DNA of 64,000 nt from an uncultured Gammaproteobacteria bacterium (GTDB lineage: Bacteria > Pseudomonadota > Gammaproteobacteria > HK1): contig OY282353.1 in NCBI GenBank assembly GCA_958295465.1, positions 4,765,001-4,829,000 on the forward strand, written 5' to 3'. Every line of letters starts with the position of its first letter. Position 1 is the first letter of the stretch. A model generated the notes under the pieces. The model saw only the letters and a program-made list of their open reading frames with translations. It made no database searches and was not told the DNA's origin. Of this stretch, positions 1 to 8,484 are shown piece after piece. The position numbers were made by a program, and so were the translations under genes.

Positions 1-1577
1 ACTTCTACACCCGCCAGTTCATCGACGCCCTCGCGCCGACCAATTTCGCGATGACGAACCCCGAGGTGGTCCGGCGCACCGTGGAGACCGGCGGCGAGAA
101 CCTCGTGCAGGGACTCGAGAACATGCTCGAAGACCTCGAGCGGGGCCAGGGCCGGCTGCGGATCAGGATGACCGACCAGGAGAAGTTCAGGCTGGGCGAG
201 AACGTCGCCGTCACCCCCGGCAAGGTCGTGTTCGAGAACGACCTGATGCAGCTCATCCAGTACGCACCCGCCACGGAGACGGTGCGCAGGCGGCCGCTGC
301 TCATCATCCCGCCATGGATCAACAAGTTCTACATCCTGGACCTCCGCCCGAAGAACTCGTTCATCAAGTGGGCGGTGGATCGGGGTCGCACCGTGTTCGT
401 GATCTCCTGGGTGAACCCGGACGAGCGGCTGGCCGAAAAAAGCATGGACGACTACATGCTGGAAGGCCCCATCGCCGCTCTGGATGCGATCGGGCAGGCG
501 ACCGGCGAGCCCCGCGTCAACGTGATCGGGTACTGCCTGGGCGGCACCCTGCTGGCCGCGACCCTCGCGTATCTGAAGGCCGCGGACGCGCCGGTGGCGG
601 CGAAGGCCGGGGCGGCCATTGGCGCCCCCGCCGGCGCGGTGGAGGGCGCGGAAGCGGCGAAGGCCGGAGAGGTTGCGGAGACCGGGGATGCCGAACCGGG
701 CACGCCGCCGGGGAACGCCGTCGAGGACACCGGGGATGCGGGGGATGTCGGGGATGCGGGGAACGCCGGGGATGCACGGAGTGCAGCGAACATACCGCTC
801 GCGGCGGCCGTCGCACGGGCTGCCCTCCGGCGTCCCGTCGTCGAATCCGCGACGTTCTTCACCACCATGGTCGACTTCGAGGAGCCCGGCGAGCTCGGGG
901 TGTTCATCGACGAGGAGCAGCTCTCGCTGGTAGAGGAGTCGATGCAGGAGAAGGGCTACTTCGATGGCACCAGCATGGCGGAGGCGTTCAACCTGCTGCG
1001 CGCCAACGACCTCATCTGGAGCTTCGTGATCAACAACTACCTCATGGGCAAGGACCCGTTCCCCTTCGATCTTCTGTACTGGAACTCCGATTCCACGCGC
1101 ATGCCCCGCGTGATGCACTCCGTCTATCTGCGCGACCTGTATCAGCACAACCGGCTGCGGGAACCCGGCGGCATCACCCTCGACAGGGTTCCGATCGACC
1201 TCACCACCATCGATGTACCCGTCTACATCCTCTCGACCCGCGAGGATCACATCGCCCCGTGGCGCTCCACCTACGCGGCGACCAGGCTCTACCGCGGTCC
1301 GATTCGTTTCGTCCTTGCGATGTCCGGACACATTGCCGGGGTCGTCAATCCGCCCGCCGCGAACAAGTACGGCTACTTCACCGGAGAGCTTGCCCCCACA
1401 CCGGATGCCTGGCTGGAGGCGGCCACCGCCCATGACGGCTCCTGGTGGCCGGACTGGGACGCCTGGGTGAGCGGGCACGACGGCGGCGAGACGGCGCCCC
1501 GCGAGCCGGGCACCGGCGCCCTGCCGGTCATCGAGGACGCCCCCGGACGCTACGTGAAGGTCCGCATCGACGAGTGA
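1..1577 (+). CDS. phaC: class I poly(3-hydroxyalkanoate) synthase, 5' truncated by window edge
   Basis: PHA synthase polymerises (R)-3-hydroxyacyl-CoA into storage polyester at the granule surface. The reading frame is open from base 3, so the true start lies outside the window; the visible part is 524 residues. The lipase-like box GYCLGG has its catalytic Cys codon at 534. The catalytic Asp (in REDHIAPW, codon near 1244) and His (in SGHIAG, codon near 1329) follow in the usual order. RQFIDALAPTNF and TNPEV near the N-terminal side are typical of class I PhaC. About 85 extra residues, rich in Ala, Gly, Asp and Glu, lie between the Cys box and the TFFTTMVDF motif (about 575-845), where family members normally have a few residues. 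The adjacent convergent gene is a thiolase, but not the usual phaAB arrangement. Confidence 0.95.
   Translation, partial: FYTRQFIDALAPTNFAMTNPEVVRRTVETGGENLVQGLENMLEDLERGQGRLRIRMTDQEKFRLGENVAVTPGKVVFENDLMQLIQYAPATETVRRRPLLIIPPWINKFYILDLRPKNSFIKWAVDRGRTVFVISWVNPDERLAEKSMDDYMLEGPIAALDAIGQATGEPRVNVIGYCLGGTLLAATLAYLKAADAPVAAKAGAAIGAPAGAVEGAEAAKAGEVAETGDAEPGTPPGNAVEDTGDAGDVGDAGNAGDARSAANIPLAAAVARAALRRPVVESATFFTTMVDFEEPGELGVFIDEEQLSLVEESMQEKGYFDGTSMAEAFNLLRANDLIWSFVINNYLMGKDPFPFDLLYWNSDSTRMPRVMHSVYLRDLYQHNRLREPGGITLDRVPIDLTTIDVPVYILSTREDHIAPWRSTYAATRLYRGPIRFVLAMSGHIAGVVNPPAANKYGYFTGELAPTPDAWLEAATAHDGSWWPDWDAWVSGHDGGETAPREPGTGALPVIEDAPGRYVKVRIDE
575..845 (+). repeat. low-complexity in-frame insertion inside phaC with 9-bp repeats
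   Basis: The insertion encodes Ala/Gly/Glu/Asp-rich sequence. Its core (about 730-778) is built of near-tandem 9-base units of the form GGGGATGNN or GGGGAACGC, encoding repeated GDA/GDV/GNA triplets. It interrupts the segment between the catalytic Cys box and the next conserved beta strand. The frame is preserved and both flanks are well conserved, so the gene is probably still functional with a disordered loop. Confidence 0.7.
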
Positions 1578-1775
1578 AGCGGAGCGGCACGCTCTCCGGC
1601 CCGAACCGCGGGCGGGCGGGGTTCGTCACCTCCGCGCCGGATGGATTCGCCGGTGCATCGAACGTCACCCGCAGACTGAGGAACCTGTCGGGGAAATCGG
1701 CCGACGGACGGCAATCACCGCCCGAAATCTCCAGCCCGCATTTCTCACCAGCGCGCGTCTCCGACCATTGCCGCG

Positions 1776-2942
1776 TCAGCGGAGGGGTTCGAGGATGCTG
1801 ACGTAGTTGGCGACCGCGACGCCGCCCATGTTGAAGGTGCCGGCGAGCTCGGCGCCTTCGATCTGCATGTCCCCCGCCTCGCCGCGAAGCTGCATCGACG
1901 CGGCGACGTGCATGGAGACGCCGGTCGCCCCGATCGGGTGGCCCTTCGACTTGAGGCCGCCGGACGGATTGACGGGCAGGCGGCCGTCCTTCTCCGTCCA
2001 TCCCTCCAGGATGGCCCGGGCGCCTTCCCCCGGCCTGGTGAGGCCCATGGCCTCGTACTCCATGAGCTCCGCCATCGTGAAGCAGTCGTGCGTCTCGACC
2101 AGGCTGAGGTCCTCGATCGACAGCCGTGCTTCGCCGAGGGCCTGCGACCAGGCACGCGCGCATCCGTCGAGGAAGGTCATGTCGCGCCGGCTCATCGGCA
2201 GAAAGTCGTTGACCTGGCTTCGCGCCCGGAACACCACCGCCTTGTCGAGGGCGAGGGCCGTCTCGACGTCGGCGAGCACCACCGCGGCCGCTCCATCGGA
2301 TACCGGGGAGCAGTCGGTACGCTTGAGGGGGCTCGCGACGATCGGGTTCTTGTCGGAGACCCCGCGGCAGAAGTCGTAGCCCAGGTCCTTGCGGATCTGC
2401 GCCCACGGGTTCGCGCAGCCGTTCCGGTGGTTCTTGGCCGCGATGCGGGCGAGCGCGTCGCCCTGGTCGCCGTACTTCTGGTAGTAGCGTTGCGCGATGG
2501 CCGCGAAGACGCCCGCGAAGCCGCCTTCGATCTCTCCATCCTCCTTGCGGTAGCTCGCGCCGAGCAGGATGTCGCCCACCTCCGGCCCCGGCGTGCCGGT
2601 CATCTTCTCGACGCCGACCACGAGCACGATGCGCCCGCGTTTCGCTTCGATGAGGTCGAGACCCTGGTGAATGGCGGCCGAGCCGGTCGCGCAGGCGTTC
2701 TCGACCCGGGTGGCGGGTTTGAAGCGCAAGCGGTCGTCCGCCTGGAGCACGAGCGACGAGGGGAAGTCCTGCGCGGAGAACCCGTGGTTGAAGAGACCGA
2801 CGTAGATGGCGTCCACGTCATCCGGCGCGACGCCCGTGTCCGCCACCGCCTCGGAGGCGACCCCGGTGATGAGCGACTCGATGTCCTCGCCTTCGAGCCG
2901 GCCGAACTTCGAATGCGCCCAGCCTGCGATGCAACCCGTCAT
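1776..2942 (-). CDS. thiolase family protein (acetyl-CoA acetyltransferase / SCP-x-like)
   Basis: A 388-residue thiolase, probably cleaving or condensing acyl-CoA esters. The nucleophilic Cys lies in NACATGSAA (about residue 84), HDCFT near residue 298 carries a conserved His, and GHPIGATG near 334-341 is the C-terminal catalytic loop. The HDCFT motif and overall length fit the SCP-x/thiolase-like branch rather than PhaA. An upstream in-frame Met gives a longer reading, but its extra 63 residues are not thiolase-like. The ATG at 2942 follows GGGAGAAGG and is preferred. The gene is convergent with phaC across about 200 bp. Substrate is not determinable from sequence. Confidence 0.9.
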   Translation of the reverse strand: MTGCIAGWAHSKFGRLEGEDIESLITGVASEAVADTGVAPDDVDAIYVGLFNHGFSAQDFPSSLVLQADDRLRFKPATRVENACATGSAAIHQGLDLIEAKRGRIVLVVGVEKMTGTPGPEVGDILLGASYRKEDGEIEGGFAGVFAAIAQRYYQKYGDQGDALARIAAKNHRNGCANPWAQIRKDLGYDFCRGVSDKNPIVASPLKRTDCSPVSDGAAAVVLADVETALALDKAVVFRARSQVNDFLPMSRRDMTFLDGCARAWSQALGEARLSIEDLSLVETHDCFTMAELMEYEAMGLTRPGEGARAILEGWTEKDGRLPVNPSGGLKSKGHPIGATGVSMHVAASMQLRGEAGDMQIEGAELAGTFNMGGVAVANYVSILEPLR

Positions 2943-3309
2943 GTCCTTCTCCCGTGTCGAGTGTCCGGCCAGGGCGTCCGCGCTTCGCGCGACCCCGGCT
3001 CCGGTTCGAACGAAGATGTACCACATCACGCATCGGTGATGCATTGAGCGAGGCCCGACCGGACCGCCCTCTACGGACGTTTTCCCGGACGCCGATAGCT
3101 CTGGCGGTTCGAGAGGTGTCCGCCGCCGCAAGTCTGGCGAATCGAACCTGGAACGCGAGGTACAGCAGAGAAATGAACACTGCGGTTCCGCTGACGATTT
3201 GCGAAATTGCCGATGCTGCGTCCCGGTTCATGAGCGCTCTCCTGTCCTTTGACGGTCAGCCAAGTGGCACATTGGGGACAAGACACAGGAATGGCGCCGT
3301 GCACCCGCT
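2943..3309. other. intergenic stretch with a decayed gene start
   Basis: This stretch lies between the thiolase start and the 3' end of the split OYE gene. The only recognisable content is a short N-terminal gene remnant on the minus strand (3142-3231). No RNA gene or convincing terminator was seen. Confidence 0.6.
3142..3231 (-). pseudogene. N-terminal remnant of a small membrane-anchored hypothetical protein
   Basis: Thirty residues starting at an ATG (3231), with a good ribosome site (AGGAGAG five bases upstream), resemble the N-terminus of a common uncharacterised proteobacterial family. That family starts Met-Asn-x-(Asp/Glu)-Ala-x-x-Ala-Ile and has one hydrophobic segment ending in (F/I)QVR. 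After the segment at ISLLYLAFQVR the frame becomes Arg/Gly-rich with no family character. I read it as a broken gene; it could also be a short membrane peptide. Confidence 0.4.
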
Positions 3310-4052
3310 TTATCTCAACCTTCGGTCCGACTCTGCCAGATGCGAAAACTTCTCTCGCCATTTGATGCAACGTTGTGCGTCGCGTTCTTCATAAGCACGC
3401 AAGGCAGACTGAGGATCCAGCGAGAATGTGTGCTCTCTGTCCTCTCCCAATGCGGTTAGTCGCATGGTGTACCAGGCCGTTACCCCGCCCCGAGGCGGGG
3501 CTTCGAATATCGGAAACTCAGGATCACCGCCGTCCTCGGTCAACCAGAACTTTGCAAGCTGCGGATTGAGGACCATGCCGCGAGCCAGACTCACCATGTC
3601 CACGGCGCCACTCGCCACTGCATCCACTGCCTGCTCGCGTCTTTCGAACCCGCCCGTCAACATGAGCGGTACATTTGTCGTCCCTTTGGCACGTCGCGCA
3701 AAATCCAGAAAATACGGACCGCTGTCCGACACTCCGTCAGAACTCGCCTTTGCTCCGGGGAAATAGGTTCCACCGCTGATGTCAATAAGATCGACCGATG
3801 TTTGGCCGATAAGACGCACCACCTCCAAAGCGTCGTCCTCCGTCAATCCACCTTCCAATTTGTCCGTTGAGTTGATCTTGATTCCGATGGGATACGATGG
3901 GCCGACTGCGCGACGCACTTCGTCTACTACCCTTAGTACTATTCGGCATCGTGCTTCAACTGAGCCGCCATATCCATCGTCGCGACGATTGAACAAGGGA
4001 GACAGGAATTGACTTAGCAGGAAGCCGTGGCCAGCGTGAACGTGAATGCCGC
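3310..4052 (-). CDS. old yellow enzyme family NADH:flavin oxidoreductase, exon 2 (C-terminal part)
   Basis: This is the 3' exon of a gene split by a group II intron. It encodes the FMN-barrel part of an old-yellow-enzyme/2,4-dienoyl-CoA-reductase-like oxidoreductase: GIHVHAGHGFLLSQFLSP, FNRRDDGYGGS, GIKIN, then LTGGF and SLARGMVLNP, which bind the FMN phosphate. Joined to exon 1 (6050-6557) the coding length is 1251 nt, giving one uninterrupted frame of 416 residues, normal for the family. The junction codon is A|GC (Ser), restoring AGF-S-GIHVHAGHG. The enzyme would reduce activated C=C bonds with NAD(P)H; its substrate is unknown. Function in vivo depends on intron splicing. Confidence 0.88.
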
Positions 4053-4172
4053 GTAGAGTCGGGGAGTGGCGCGCCTTGCCGTAGGCATGGAGAGTCGCTG
4101 TTTGCCGGCTGCTTTCGCCTTGTGCCGGTGCCTCAGTCTGTGCCATAGCCGCGTTTCCACACCCCCGCTCAT

Positions 4173-4206
4173 CGAACCGGACGTGCGGGTCTCCCGCATC
4201 CGGCTC
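4173..4206 (-). ncRNA. group II intron domain V
   Basis: A 34-nt hairpin beginning GAGCCGGATGCGGG and closing CCCGCACGTCCGGTTC, with a GAGA tetraloop. It carries the AGC catalytic triad near the 5' strand and the two-base bulge (CG at CACGT) of domain V. It lies just after the stop codon of the maturase gene, as expected. Domain VI follows, to the intron end at 4053. Confidence 0.9.
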
Positions 4207-4216
4207 TCGGACGAGA

Positions 4217-5557
4217 TCATGCCTTCGCCCACGGAAAGCTCGTCGTTCGCGGTGCAAGGCGAGTCAGCCCCAGGTCTTCCCATAGGCGCCGGTCCGGGAA
4301 ACGCACATATCCCCCGGCTCGAACCTTGTGCTTGCGACAAAGCCACCGGCGCAGCCGCCGGGTCGCGTGCCGGTCAATCGCGGCGTAAGCCGGGCTCACT
4401 TGTCCCAGGTGGAAGTAGTTCGCCCATCCGGTCATGAGCCGGTTCAGCCGCCCCACCACCACTTCCGGGTCCAGCCGCCCATATCGTCGCGCCGTCAGCT
4501 CGCTTACCCTGCGGCAGATGCTCTGCACGCTCGCCTGTGTGGGGCGCGTGCCGATGTAGGCCCGGCCCGTATCCCGGCGATAGTTGCGTCCCACCCGGTA
4601 GCCAAGGAAGTCGAACGATTCCTCCGGAACACGCACGCATCGGGTCTTCTCGGCGTTGAGCGGCAGTTTCAGACGCTTCAGCATGTCCTCGACCGCTTCT
4701 CGCATCGCCGCCGCCGACTCCTTGCCAAGGATGACGATGTCATCGGCGTAGTTGACGATGTCCGCCTTGAACCGTTGGGCATGCCCCAACACCTTCCAGC
4801 CCAATACGAAGCGACGCATGTACAGGTTGCTCAGCAGCGGAGAAATCGGCGCCCCTTGCGGGGTCCCCTTCCTCTCCCGACGCGCCCGGTTCGTGCGGCG
4901 GGTGCCGCCTCGCCCGTCGTCTTCCTCGACCGCCATCTCCAACCACGCCTTCACCCAGCCCAACATCCGCCCGTCACTGACCCGACGGGCGACGCAGTGG
5001 AGCAGTTCGGCGTGCGGTATCTGGCCGAAGTAGTCCGACAAATCCGCGTCCACTCCCTCGCAGTGGCCCGTATTGACCAGCCGATGCGCCTGATTGACCG
5101 CATCGTGTGCGCTTCTCCCTGGCCGATAGGCGTATTGCTCCGGGGCCAAGTCCGCTTCGACTATCGGCGACAACACCAGCAACGCCGCCGTCTGCGCCAC
5201 CCGGTCCCGTAGGCAGGGAATGCCCAGTGCCCGATACTTCCCGCGTTGTTTCTTCGCAATCCACACCCGCCGAACCGCCTTGGGCCGGTAGGTCCCTTCC
5301 TTCAACTCCCGCGCCAGTCCCCCAAGCCACCGCTCCACGCCTCGCGCCTCGATGTCCGCCACCGTCTCGCCATCCACCCCGGGCGCTCCGCCATTACGAC
5401 GGACCTCACCCCAGGCGACCAACAACACATCGTCGCGCCACACCTTGTCGCTCAGCGTATAGAACCGATAGCCCGCAGCTTCCTTCGCTTTCGCATGTAG
5501 CGCCGCCCGGAGTCTCCGAACTCGTTCCGGGGCTGTTAGGCTCTTGCCAGTCCCCAT
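4217..5557 (-). CDS. ltrA: group II intron reverse transcriptase/maturase
   Basis: An intron-encoded protein of 446 residues. RT motifs are in order: GVDG (about 60-63), YRPLGIP-type block (KYRALGIP, near 107), YRPGRSAHDA (near 143), the PQG motif GTPQGAPISPLLSNLY (near 231) and YADD (270-273) with the catalytic aspartates. The maturase X domain follows (TGWANYFHLG near 374). No HNH endonuclease domain follows, so it is an En-minus type. The ATG at 5557 follows GGAGGAAGGGAG and is preferred over an ATG 19 codons upstream. It promotes splicing of its host intron and, with the RNA, reverse splicing into DNA. Confidence 0.95.
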   Translation of the reverse strand: MGTGKSLTAPERVRRLRAALHAKAKEAAGYRFYTLSDKVWRDDVLLVAWGEVRRNGGAPGVDGETVADIEARGVERWLGGLARELKEGTYRPKAVRRVWIAKKQRGKYRALGIPCLRDRVAQTAALLVLSPIVEADLAPEQYAYRPGRSAHDAVNQAHRLVNTGHCEGVDADLSDYFGQIPHAELLHCVARRVSDGRMLGWVKAWLEMAVEEDDGRGGTRRTNRARRERKGTPQGAPISPLLSNLYMRRFVLGWKVLGHAQRFKADIVNYADDIVILGKESAAAMREAVEDMLKRLKLPLNAEKTRCVRVPEESFDFLGYRVGRNYRRDTGRAYIGTRPTQASVQSICRRVSELTARRYGRLDPEVVVGRLNRLMTGWANYFHLGQVSPAYAAIDRHATRRLRRWLCRKHKVRAGGYVRFPDRRLWEDLGLTRLAPRTTSFPWAKA

Positions 5558-6049
5558 CTCCCTTCCTCCTTCTTGCGCTCCTCTCGAACCAAGGCCCCTT
5601 CCCTCAGCCGGCATTACCCAGTTTCCACGGTACTACGGGCCTCTCCGCCACCCCGAACGGCCCGGCCTGTCCCTCGCAGGCCGCCGGTTGGCACGTGCCA
5701 TGCCACCGCCGGGGCTTCCCGTGTTGCGTCCATCCCCCTCCTCCATACGTGCCGCCGCCACTACCCCGGCGGAACCGGCCGGTGCGTCCGTCGCTCGCTT
5801 CCCGACCGATGCCAGCCTTCCCCGAGATTCAGGCGGGTCGGCTTCCGCATCATAAGTTTCGAGGCCTGCTCGGCGTTCACTCGCGTTGCGGCCCGCATGG
5901 TCGCTGAGTCGCCTGTCGCGACCCGTCTCATCGGAGTGCTTCAGTCCATGTCGTTACCTTCATCAACCGCTCCGACTGCTACCGGCTGGAGCGACAGTTG
6001 CCGGGCGGGATTCGCACCCGCTGAGGAATGGCGCCTTGGCACGGCGCAC

Positions 6050-6557
6050 TGAATCCTGCACTCTTGGCAAACCCTGCGGTTCTTGCGTACATGCCGGGCA
6101 GTTCCTGGACTTCTTCAACTGACATCCCGGCACATTGAAGACCTGGCATGTCTATTGCAGATGGCCCCTTCGGCCGGCTGATCGGCTGGTGCGAAAGAGC
6201 ACCGGCATGACCGAGTTGCGGCCAGAGGTGAGCATCCTCAATCACGGCTCTGTTGACCAATGTCTGTATTGCTCGCCGATCGCTGTCGGCTCCGAACACC
6301 AGATTTCCCGGTTTTTCCGGAAAGCGGGGGTCCCCTTGCACTTCACCCATGATGGAAACGGCCGTGCCGCCCTCCGCCCATCTTTCGTAAAGTCGGACTT
6401 GCGCCTCGGTGGGATCGCCTTCACCATTTCCGAGGGAATCCGACATTGCGGACTTTGCGAGGCGGTTCTTCAGGACCGCGCCACAGGGGAGATCCAGCGA
6501 GCTTCGAAGGACGTGATGGGAAGTTGAAGATTTTTTGCTCCGACGTTTTCCGTTCAT
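6050..6557 (-). CDS. old yellow enzyme family NADH:flavin oxidoreductase, exon 1 (N-terminal part)
   Basis: The 5' exon of the split gene. The ATG at 6557 has a strong ribosome site (GGGAGGAG, 7 bases upstream). The product begins with a Lys/Ser-rich segment, then L-NRLAKSAMSD, the usual start of the FMN domain. VSIMGEVQGDPR and WPQLGHAGALSH follow, where the family has the FMN-contacting HAG motif. The exon ends inside the codon after AGF; its open frame runs on into the intron and stops at 5979. Unspliced RNA would therefore give a truncated protein. 5' exon and 3' exon add to 417 codons. Confidence 0.88.
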
Positions 6558-6757
6558 TTCAGCTCCTCCCAACGAGACATTTCGATTTCTCGGTAGATCC
6601 GGTCGACCGCAACTCTTGTTTTTGCGTTCGCGTTCTGCCGTCCCGTACGGCTTCGGTCGGCTCCAGGCTCTGTCCAATCGGTGCGGCGCCGCTCGAAAAC
6701 GGGTACGGAGGCCACGGGTTGCTCAACGCCCGAACGCTCTATGGCGTTATCCGGTTC

Positions 6758-7136
6758 GAAGCTCGCAGGCCGGCTCCGTGCCTGCTCCAGCATCCTGGTG
6801 AACATGTCGGCGGGCGGCAGGCCCACATCTTGGGCGAACATGCAGAACACGAGGCGGTTCACGAAATGTGACACCGCCTGCGGGTCATTGCCCCGGTCCC
6901 GCAAGCCTTGCGCAAGCTCCGCGAAGCTCGCCGCCGGGCGCTCCCCTCCGTCACCGTCTGGCGCGTCTCGCCCGGACGCAGACACTCGGGGTCCGACATC
7001 GCCCACTTGAGCTTGTCGCGGGTCGCGCCGTCGGCCAGGGGGGCAACCGGCAGAGACCGTTGAAGTGCGACTGCGACGCCGCGCTCTCCTTCAACTCCGA
7101 GGCCCGCCACCTGGCGATGAATTCGCCCGGCGTCAT
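6758..7136 (-). pseudogene. decayed N-terminal fragment of an MmeI/PglX-like DNA methyltransferase
   Basis: Three short stretches in different minus-strand frames follow the order of one family. MTPGEFIARWRASELKE (start 7136) is the typical N-terminus of large class I SAM-dependent DNA methyltransferases of the MmeI type. Next comes TRDKLKWAMSDPE with LRPGETRQ, then FAELAQGLRDRGNDPQ and HFVNRLVFCMFAQDVGLPP...MFTRML. Frameshifts separate them, and the helicase/methylase core is missing. The remaining 200 bp up to the OYE start (6558-6757) show no recognisable homology. This is the relic of a restriction-modification or BREX-like gene directly downstream of a toxin-antitoxin pair. Confidence 0.75.
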
Positions 7137-7155
7137 CGCGGCGCTGGCAACCCCC

Positions 7156-7578
7156 TCATGCACTCGCCCACGGGTCGATCACTTCAACGCCCGTTTCGGA
7201 GAAGTCCCGCACGTTCCGTGTCGCCACGGCTGCGCCGCGCGAACGCGCGATGGCCGCGATCTGGCAGTCCGACTGCGAGATGGGCCGCCCGGCGACGCGG
7301 CTCGCGGCGGCAATGTCGGCGTAGGCGTAGGCCGCATCGCTGTCGAACGGCAGAACCCGACCGGCGAACAGGCCCCTGAGCGTTCGCTCAGCCGCGTCCG
7401 CGAGACCCCGGCGGCGCGCACCGGCTGGCAGAATGGCGATGCCGGTGCGGACCTCCGCTTCCGTGATCGCCGTCAGGAACAACTCGCGCGGCGGAAGCGC
7501 GTCCATCCAGACGACAACCTCCGCGCTCGGCGCGGCGCGCATCAGGTCGGATACGACGTTCGTGTCAAGCAGGACCAT
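7156..7578 (-). CDS. vapC: PIN-domain toxin, VapC family
   Basis: A 140-residue PIN ribonuclease. It starts MVLLDTNVVSDLM, with conserved acidic residues D5, E42 (in EAEVRTGI), D104 (in SQSDCQIAAIA) and D125 (in TRNVRDF). These bind the catalytic metal, so the active site looks intact. The start is the ATG at 7578, seven bases after the stop of the ribbon-helix-helix gene. Together they form a VapBC/FitAB-like operon in which the toxin cleaves RNA and is neutralised by the antitoxin. The operon probably represses itself through the antitoxin DNA-binding domain. A decayed methyltransferase gene follows. Confidence 0.92.
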   Translation of the reverse strand: MVLLDTNVVSDLMRAAPSAEVVVWMDALPPRELFLTAITEAEVRTGIAILPAGARRRGLADAAERTLRGLFAGRVLPFDSDAAYAYADIAAASRVAGRPISQSDCQIAAIARSRGAAVATRNVRDFSETGVEVIDPWASA

Positions 7579-7585
7579 GGCCGTC

Positions 7586-7831
7586 TCAATCGAAGCGCGG
7601 CGGCTCCCGCATCGGGCCGCGCGGCGGCAACTCCAACTCGACACCGCCGAAGGGTTTGAACAGTTCGTGGATCGCCGTCCCCAGGCCCTTGTCCGGCACG
7701 TTCTCCCGTCCGAGCGCCTCGCGCAAGATCACCCGCACTTCCTCTTCCATGGAACGGCCGTTGCCCGCCGCGCGTTTGCGAATCCCGATCTTCACGTCGT
7801 CGTCGAGATTACGGATGGTGATGCTCGCCAT
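7586..7831 (-). CDS. FitA-like ribbon-helix-helix antitoxin
   Basis: An 81-residue protein beginning MASITIRNLDDDVK, the beta-strand and first helix of a FitA-type ribbon-helix-helix domain. RKRAAGNGRSMEEEVRVILREAL is the second helix, typical of VapB/FitA antitoxins. The C-terminal part (ELFKPFGGVELELPPR) should wrap around the PIN toxin. It is encoded directly upstream of vapC. An earlier in-frame Met exists, but the family N-terminus supports the ATG at 7831. Likely roles: toxin neutralisation and operon autoregulation. Confidence 0.88.
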   Translation of the reverse strand: MASITIRNLDDDVKIGIRKRAAGNGRSMEEEVRVILREALGRENVPDKGLGTAIHELFKPFGGVELELPPRGPMREPPRFD

Positions 7832-8484
7832 GACCAATGTCTTCCGTCGGTGCAAGGAACGGAAGCCTACGCAGTGCTTGCGATGCAATCAAGGCATACG
7901 CCGCGATTCACTACCGCTTCGTCGGGTGCGTTGGCGCGTGCCATCCGATCCGTCATTGCTCGCCCCAGGTGCGGCCGCACATTGGCACAACACTCGTGCT
8001 CGCTGCGCTGCGGGAACATGTGCGGCGACCGTTCTGCGGATCGGGAACAAGTGATCGTGCTCCCGGTGCGCGGCGGTAACGAGTGAACTGTCGCGATCGC
8101 CGCCGCCATCGCCGGTGCGCGGTGTGTGCAGACCGCCGCCGCCGGTTGCGCGGTGCGCCGCGTTTTGTTACCTCCATCGTCGGGAAGACAACGCGGGACG
8201 CGCTCGGAGATCGCGGCTCGGTCGTCTCGCTCAATCGCCGCGACGGCTCCAACCCATTGCGGCGGCTGTTCCGGCCGATGACGGTGTGCAGGGCACAATC
8301 GCCCCTCCGACTCCATGCGGAGTTTTTCTCGTCACACCCCACGCATCGCGAGTCCCGGCCACCCGCGGCTCCGTGCCGTGGCGGGCACGTCCGGGGGATG
8401 ACGCGCCGCCGCGGACTCCCCGGCACCAATCGACCCCGGTATGATTCCCGCCCGCGGTCACCGCACGCCTTCGGAGTCCCCGCG
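7832..8484. other. intergenic region, no supported gene
   Basis: About 650 bp between the divergent toxin-antitoxin operon and the CoA-binding gene. Open frames here are short or compositionally random. A small hairpin (ACTCC/GGAGT, 8310-8323) followed by five T lies at 8310-8327 and could be a weak plus-strand terminator, though no plus-strand gene is seen just upstream. No RNA gene was recognised. Confidence 0.5.

Larger units (their letters stand above)
4053..6049 (-). mobile_element. complete group II intron (1997 nt) inserted in the OYE gene
   Basis: On the minus strand the intron begins GTGCGCC (6049) and ends CTCTAC (4053), matching the GUGYG...AY rule. Domain V is at 4173-4206. The last seven exon bases (GGATTCA, IBS1) pair with TGAATC at 5831-5826, which sits in the loop of a CCCG/CGGG stem (EBS1). 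The preceding exon bases GAGTGC (IBS2) pair with GCACTC at 5939-5934 (EBS2). Removing the intron restores an exact in-frame OYE gene. The element carries its own reverse transcriptase/maturase. Bases 5558-6049 are the 5' ribozyme domains and contain no protein gene. Confidence 0.93.
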
